DNA of 9,918 nucleotides from Phenylobacterium sp. (GTDB lineage Bacteria > Pseudomonadota > Alphaproteobacteria > Caulobacterales > Caulobacteraceae), in NCBI GenBank assembly GCA_028698405.1, contig JAQVDF010000033.1, positions 1 through 9,918 on the forward strand, written 5' to 3'. Below, piece after piece: positions 8,601 through 9,918 of the stretch; position 1 is the stretch's first letter, and the number at the start of each line of letters is the position of its first letter. A program made the position numbers and the translations under genes. The notes beneath the pieces were generated by a model, which did not search any database, was not told where the DNA came from, and saw only the letters and a list, made by a program, of their open reading frames with translations.

Positions 8601-9159
8601 GGCCGCCGCCTCGCCGCTGGCGATGGAGCAGGGCCTCGGCCGCTTCCGGCGCGGCGACCTGATCCACCGGCTGCTGCAGGTGCTGCCCGACGTGCCGTCG
8701 GCCGAGCGCGGGGCCGCGGCCCGCGCGCTGCTGGCCCGCGAGGGCGACCTGACCGAGGCCCAGCGGGAGGAGATGGCCGCGGCGGCGCTGTCGGTGCTGC
8801 AGGACGCGCGCTTCGCCGTGGTGTTCGGCCCGGGATCACGGGCCGAGGCGCCGATCATCGGCACGGCCGCGGCCCTGCCGGAGGGTCTGGCGATCTCCGG
8901 CCGCATCGACCGGCTGGTGGTGCTGCCGGACCGGGTGCTGGTCGTCGACTTCAAGACCAACCGGCCCTCGCCGGCGCGGATCGAGGACGCCGATCCCGCC
9001 TACATCCGCCAGATGGCGCTCTACGCCGCGGTGCTCGGCGAGGTGTTACCGGGGCGGGCGATCGAGGCCGCCCTGGTGTGGACGGATGGCCCGAAGCTGA
9101 TGCCGATCCCAGAATTCCTGTTGGCCCGAAGCCTTGTCGAGCTGCGCCGTGGCGCTTGA
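5653..9159 (+). CDS. addA: Double-strand break repair helicase-nuclease AddA, alphaproteobacterial type
   Basis: This intact 1168-residue UvrD/RecB-type helicase has a C-terminal nuclease. Motifs in order: Q13; Walker A AGSGKT 29-34; motif Ia CVTYTKAAAAEM; motif II DEAQD 405-409; motif III VVGDEKQSIYSFQG from 443; motif IV in LLASWRS; motif V TAHGAKGLE with H810; motif VI YVALTRARDR 877-886. The nuclease shows H1005 in GDLIHRL, D1086 in GRIDR, D1099 and K1101 in VDFKT, and QMALY (Q1120, Y1124). AddA is the 3'-to-5' translocating motor and cuts one strand; AddB supplies the second nuclease. TGAGGGA at 5641-5647, 5 bases before ATG 5653, is a good ribosome site, and an in-frame TGA at 5641-5643 excludes a longer form. 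It shares the addB reading frame but is separated from it by stops. With AddB split, AddA may lack a working partner. Confidence 0.96.
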   Translation: MGEVIHLAEPDPQRRAADPTLSAFVTANAGSGKTKTLIDRVARLLLAGATPETILCVTYTKAAAAEMQRRLFDLLGGWSVASDETLRADLAKLQGRQPSDYDSKHLSEARALFARALETPGGLKIQTIHAFCEKLLRRFPVEAGVSPGFKVLDDAASAAVAEAARRAVAREALKPGLLAEAYARFSVALDFGSFQEMFRAFEARRGAIAAYIDKCGGLAGVPKAVAGACGLDGLLDAEQVEAEALSPPAIDAAAWRWAAEGLSKGSEKTDVPNGLKAAQVAEAAARGESRPELVREILFTKAGEPKKTCATKQVDPAVCEFLKAEQARLEAAFETARRARVAEDTVYALTLAWFYVQAHAAEKARSGGLDFADLIERSCALLASEPAAAWVLYKLDGGIDHILVDEAQDTAPDQWRIVRALTGEFFAGGERRSGQRLERNIFVVGDEKQSIYSFQGAQPELLIHEFEFHRQRASGAGYRFERVDLLASWRSTPQVLSFVDATFSPPELAEAILPRASAEKIEHRAMRAEHAGCVDIWPLEQEAKGAEREAWDAPLDAESETSANRRLAERIAAEIAALIERGDAVFDPRIERDDGGRGDWRPATAGDVLILVRRRKALFEDILRALKRRGIPVAGADRLALSEHIAFDDLLALARFVRFPRDELTLAALLRSPFCDVSDDSLYDLAHGRGRENLWARLRRRADERDEWRAVRDFLQASLDEAQVRRPFEFYARLLTLSGPDGRTMRQRLLTRLGGEAEDVLDEFLAQVLAAEGRGVHELEGLAAAFAGLDITVKREMEAGRDEVRVMTAHGAKGLEAPIVFLPETTLTRAARGSPLMETEKGGFLWCASAANDCEASAAARERRAKREEQEAYRLLYVALTRARDRLVLCGRAPAGAKPENIKGWWGAVDAAFRHAHIEPHVREVAVGDMVVRRYGPDPKQLGKARRDEAAAAPLPDWARRSAEPEAFARYAPPSTLGDEARAAAASPLAMEQGLGRFRRGDLIHRLLQVLPDVPSAERGAAARALLAREGDLTEAQREEMAAAALSVLQDARFAVVFGPGSRAEAPIIGTAAALPEGLAISGRIDRLVVLPDRVLVVDFKTNRPSPARIEDADPAYIRQMALYAAVLGEVLPGRAIEAALVWTDGPKLMPIPEFLLARSLVELRRGA

Positions 9160-9196
9160 TGCCCGCGCGAGCGCCGCCTACATCGGGATCGCAAGA

Positions 9197-9223
9197 CGCG
9201 AGGCTGCGTTCATCAGCCTTGCG
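9197..9223 (+). promoter_or_regulatory. Hairpin in the addA-trxA gap, just upstream of the trxA ribosome site
   Basis: Bases 9197-9206 pair with 9214-9223 to form a 10-bp stem with one G-U pair (9200 with 9220) around the 7-base loop CGTTCAT. It lies 38 bases after the addA stop and ends 3 bases before the GAGGAG ribosome site of trxA. No T-run follows, so it is not a standard intrinsic terminator. It could stabilise mRNA ends, slow ribosome entry on trxA, or protect the end of a processed addA message. The pairing is seen; the function is inferred. Confidence 0.4.
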
Positions 9224-9240
9224 AGCGAGGAGCTTTTCCG

Positions 9241-9576
9241 ATGAGCACCGTGAAGGTCACCGACGAAACCTTCGAGCAGGAAGTCCTGAAGGCCGACAAG
9301 CCGGTCCTGGTGGACTTCTGGGCCGAATGGTGCGGTCCCTGTAAGCAGATCGCCCCTGCGCTCGAGCAGATCGCCGAGGAGCTCGCCGGGCAGGTGACCG
9401 TGGCCAAGCTCGACATCGAGGAGAGCCCGACCACCCCCTCGCGCTACGGCGTGCGCGGCATCCCGACGATGATGCTGTTCAAGGGCGGCCAGATGGCCTC
9501 GATGAAGGTCGGCGCGATGCCCAAGAACAAAATCCTGGAGTGGCTCTCCGAGGTCGGCGTCCAGAGCGTCGCCTGA
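9241..9576 (+). CDS. trxA: Thioredoxin TrxA
   Basis: This 111-residue cytoplasmic thioredoxin is a single domain of typical size with no signal peptide. The redox site is WCGPC at residues 30-34 within VDFWAEWCGPCK, and the conserved cis-proline is P75 in RGIPTMMLF. It reduces disulfides in target proteins such as ribonucleotide reductase and is itself reduced by thioredoxin reductase, which is not in the window. GAGGAG at 9227-9232 is a strong ribosome site 8 bases before ATG 9241. An 81-base gap separates it from addA, unlike the overlaps upstream, so it may have its own promoter. The only candidate I found (TTGTCG 9134-9139 with GCTTGA 9154-9159) is weak and lies inside the end of addA. 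An intrinsic terminator follows 14 bases after the stop, ending the transcription unit. Confidence 0.97.
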   Translation: MSTVKVTDETFEQEVLKADKPVLVDFWAEWCGPCKQIAPALEQIAEELAGQVTVAKLDIEESPTTPSRYGVRGIPTMMLFKGGQMASMKVGAMPKNKILEWLSEVGVQSVA

Positions 9577-9590
9577 TCCGAGCCCTTCGA

Positions 9591-9616
9591 CGCCCCGGCC
9601 GCCGCCGGGGCGTTTT
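9591..9616 (+). terminator. Intrinsic terminator after trxA
   Basis: CGCCCCGGC at 9591-9599 pairs perfectly with GCCGGGGCG at 9604-9612 around a 4-base CGCC loop, followed at once by TTTT and then GCTTTGTT. A9590 can pair with T9613 to extend the stem. It starts 14 bases after the trxA stop. The 9-bp all-G/C stem with a following T-run is the standard Rho-independent form and should end the transcript running from the upstream cluster or from trxA alone. Confidence 0.9.
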
Positions 9617-9636
9617 GCTTTGTTGCGGAGGCGGCC

Positions 9637-9918
9637 ATGAGCGACGAGCTGGACGTGGTGAACAACGCCGAGGCCGGCCGCTTCGAGGTGCAGCTGGGCG
9701 AGGACGTGGCCTTCGCCGAATACCGCCGCCTGGCCAGCGGGATCATGTTCCCGCACACCGAGGTGCCGCCCGCCTTCGAAGGCAAGGGCGTGGGCAGCAA
9801 GATCGTCCGCACCGCCCTCGAGTGGGCGCGGACCGAAGGCCAGAAGGTGATGCCCACCTGCCCCTTCGTGGCCGGCTGGATCCGCAAGCACCCCGATTAT
9901 CACGACCTCGTCCAGATC
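9637..9918 (+). CDS. Small GNAT-fold N-acetyltransferase-like protein (YjdJ/Acetyltransf_CG type), 3' end cut by the window
   Basis: This frame starts at ATG 9637, with GGAGG at 9627-9631 five bases before it, and stays open for 94 codons to the right edge. The protein reads FEVQLGEDVAFAEYRR, then MFPHTEVPPAFEGKGVGSKIV, then the block KVMPTCPFVAGWIRKHPDY. That pattern (an HTEV strand, an acetyl-CoA loop G-K-G-V-G, and CPFVAGWIRKHP near the end) is typical of the short single-domain GNAT relatives of about 95 to 105 residues, so probably only a few residues are missing. Members are predicted to bind acetyl-CoA, but their substrates are mostly unknown. It follows the trxA terminator by about 20 bases, so either its promoter overlaps the terminator region or it depends on read-through. 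Confidence 0.88.
   Translation, partial: MSDELDVVNNAEAGRFEVQLGEDVAFAEYRRLASGIMFPHTEVPPAFEGKGVGSKIVRTALEWARTEGQKVMPTCPFVAGWIRKHPDYHDLVQI

Noticed and set aside
7123..8667. A 514-codon minus-strand open frame opposite the middle of addA
   Set aside because: It has no motif and low-complexity composition, and the plus strand holds conserved AddA helicase motifs throughout.
9134..9159. Possible promoter for trxA: TTGTCG at 9134-9139 and GCTTGA at 9154-9159, 14 bases apart
   Set aside because: It loosely resembles the Caulobacter housekeeping promoter pattern, but both boxes deviate from it, the stretch lies inside addA coding sequence, and GC-rich coding DNA gives such matches by chance.

Overview
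This GC-rich window, with strong G/C preference at third codon positions, looks like the chromosome of an alphaproteobacterium, most likely Caulobacterales (Caulobacter/Phenylobacterium-like). That placement is inferred from the alphaproteobacterial forms of AddB and AddA, the order tsaE - amgK - murU - addB - addA - trxA, and protein wording. It was not confirmed by a search. All supported genes lie on the plus strand and are tightly packed. No gene-free stretch exceeds about 80 bases, and I saw no RNA gene, mobile element, CRISPR array or long repeat.

Layout. Positions 3-371 hold the C-terminal part of a lysophospholipid acyltransferase-like protein whose start lies off the left edge. It overlaps tsaE (368-847, tRNA t6A ATPase) by ATGA. 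tsaE overlaps a MurNAc/GlcNAc anomeric kinase of AmgK type (831-1919), which overlaps by GTGA a MurU-type uridylyltransferase (1916-2629). murU overlaps addB by ATGA. addB (2626-5634) is followed after 18 bases by addA (5653-9159). An 81-base gap with a hairpin precedes trxA (9241-9576). A clean intrinsic terminator follows, then the start of a small GNAT-fold protein (9637 to the right edge).

How they fit. AmgK and MurU are consecutive enzymes of the peptidoglycan sugar salvage route that feeds UDP-MurNAc. AddA and AddB form the helicase-nuclease that resects double-strand breaks for RecA. TsaE and thioredoxin are housekeeping. The stop/start overlaps suggest one polycistronic message with translational coupling from the acyltransferase to addB.

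The main anomaly is that addB carries an in-frame amber codon at 4204-4206, with the same frame continuing as normal AddB on both sides. As read, AddB is split into a 526-residue helicase-like half and a C-terminal half holding the nuclease. It may be a true nonsense mutation, a one-base sequence error, or a read-through or restarted gene. I found no convincing undescribed multi-gene system; the rest is a conserved housekeeping cluster.
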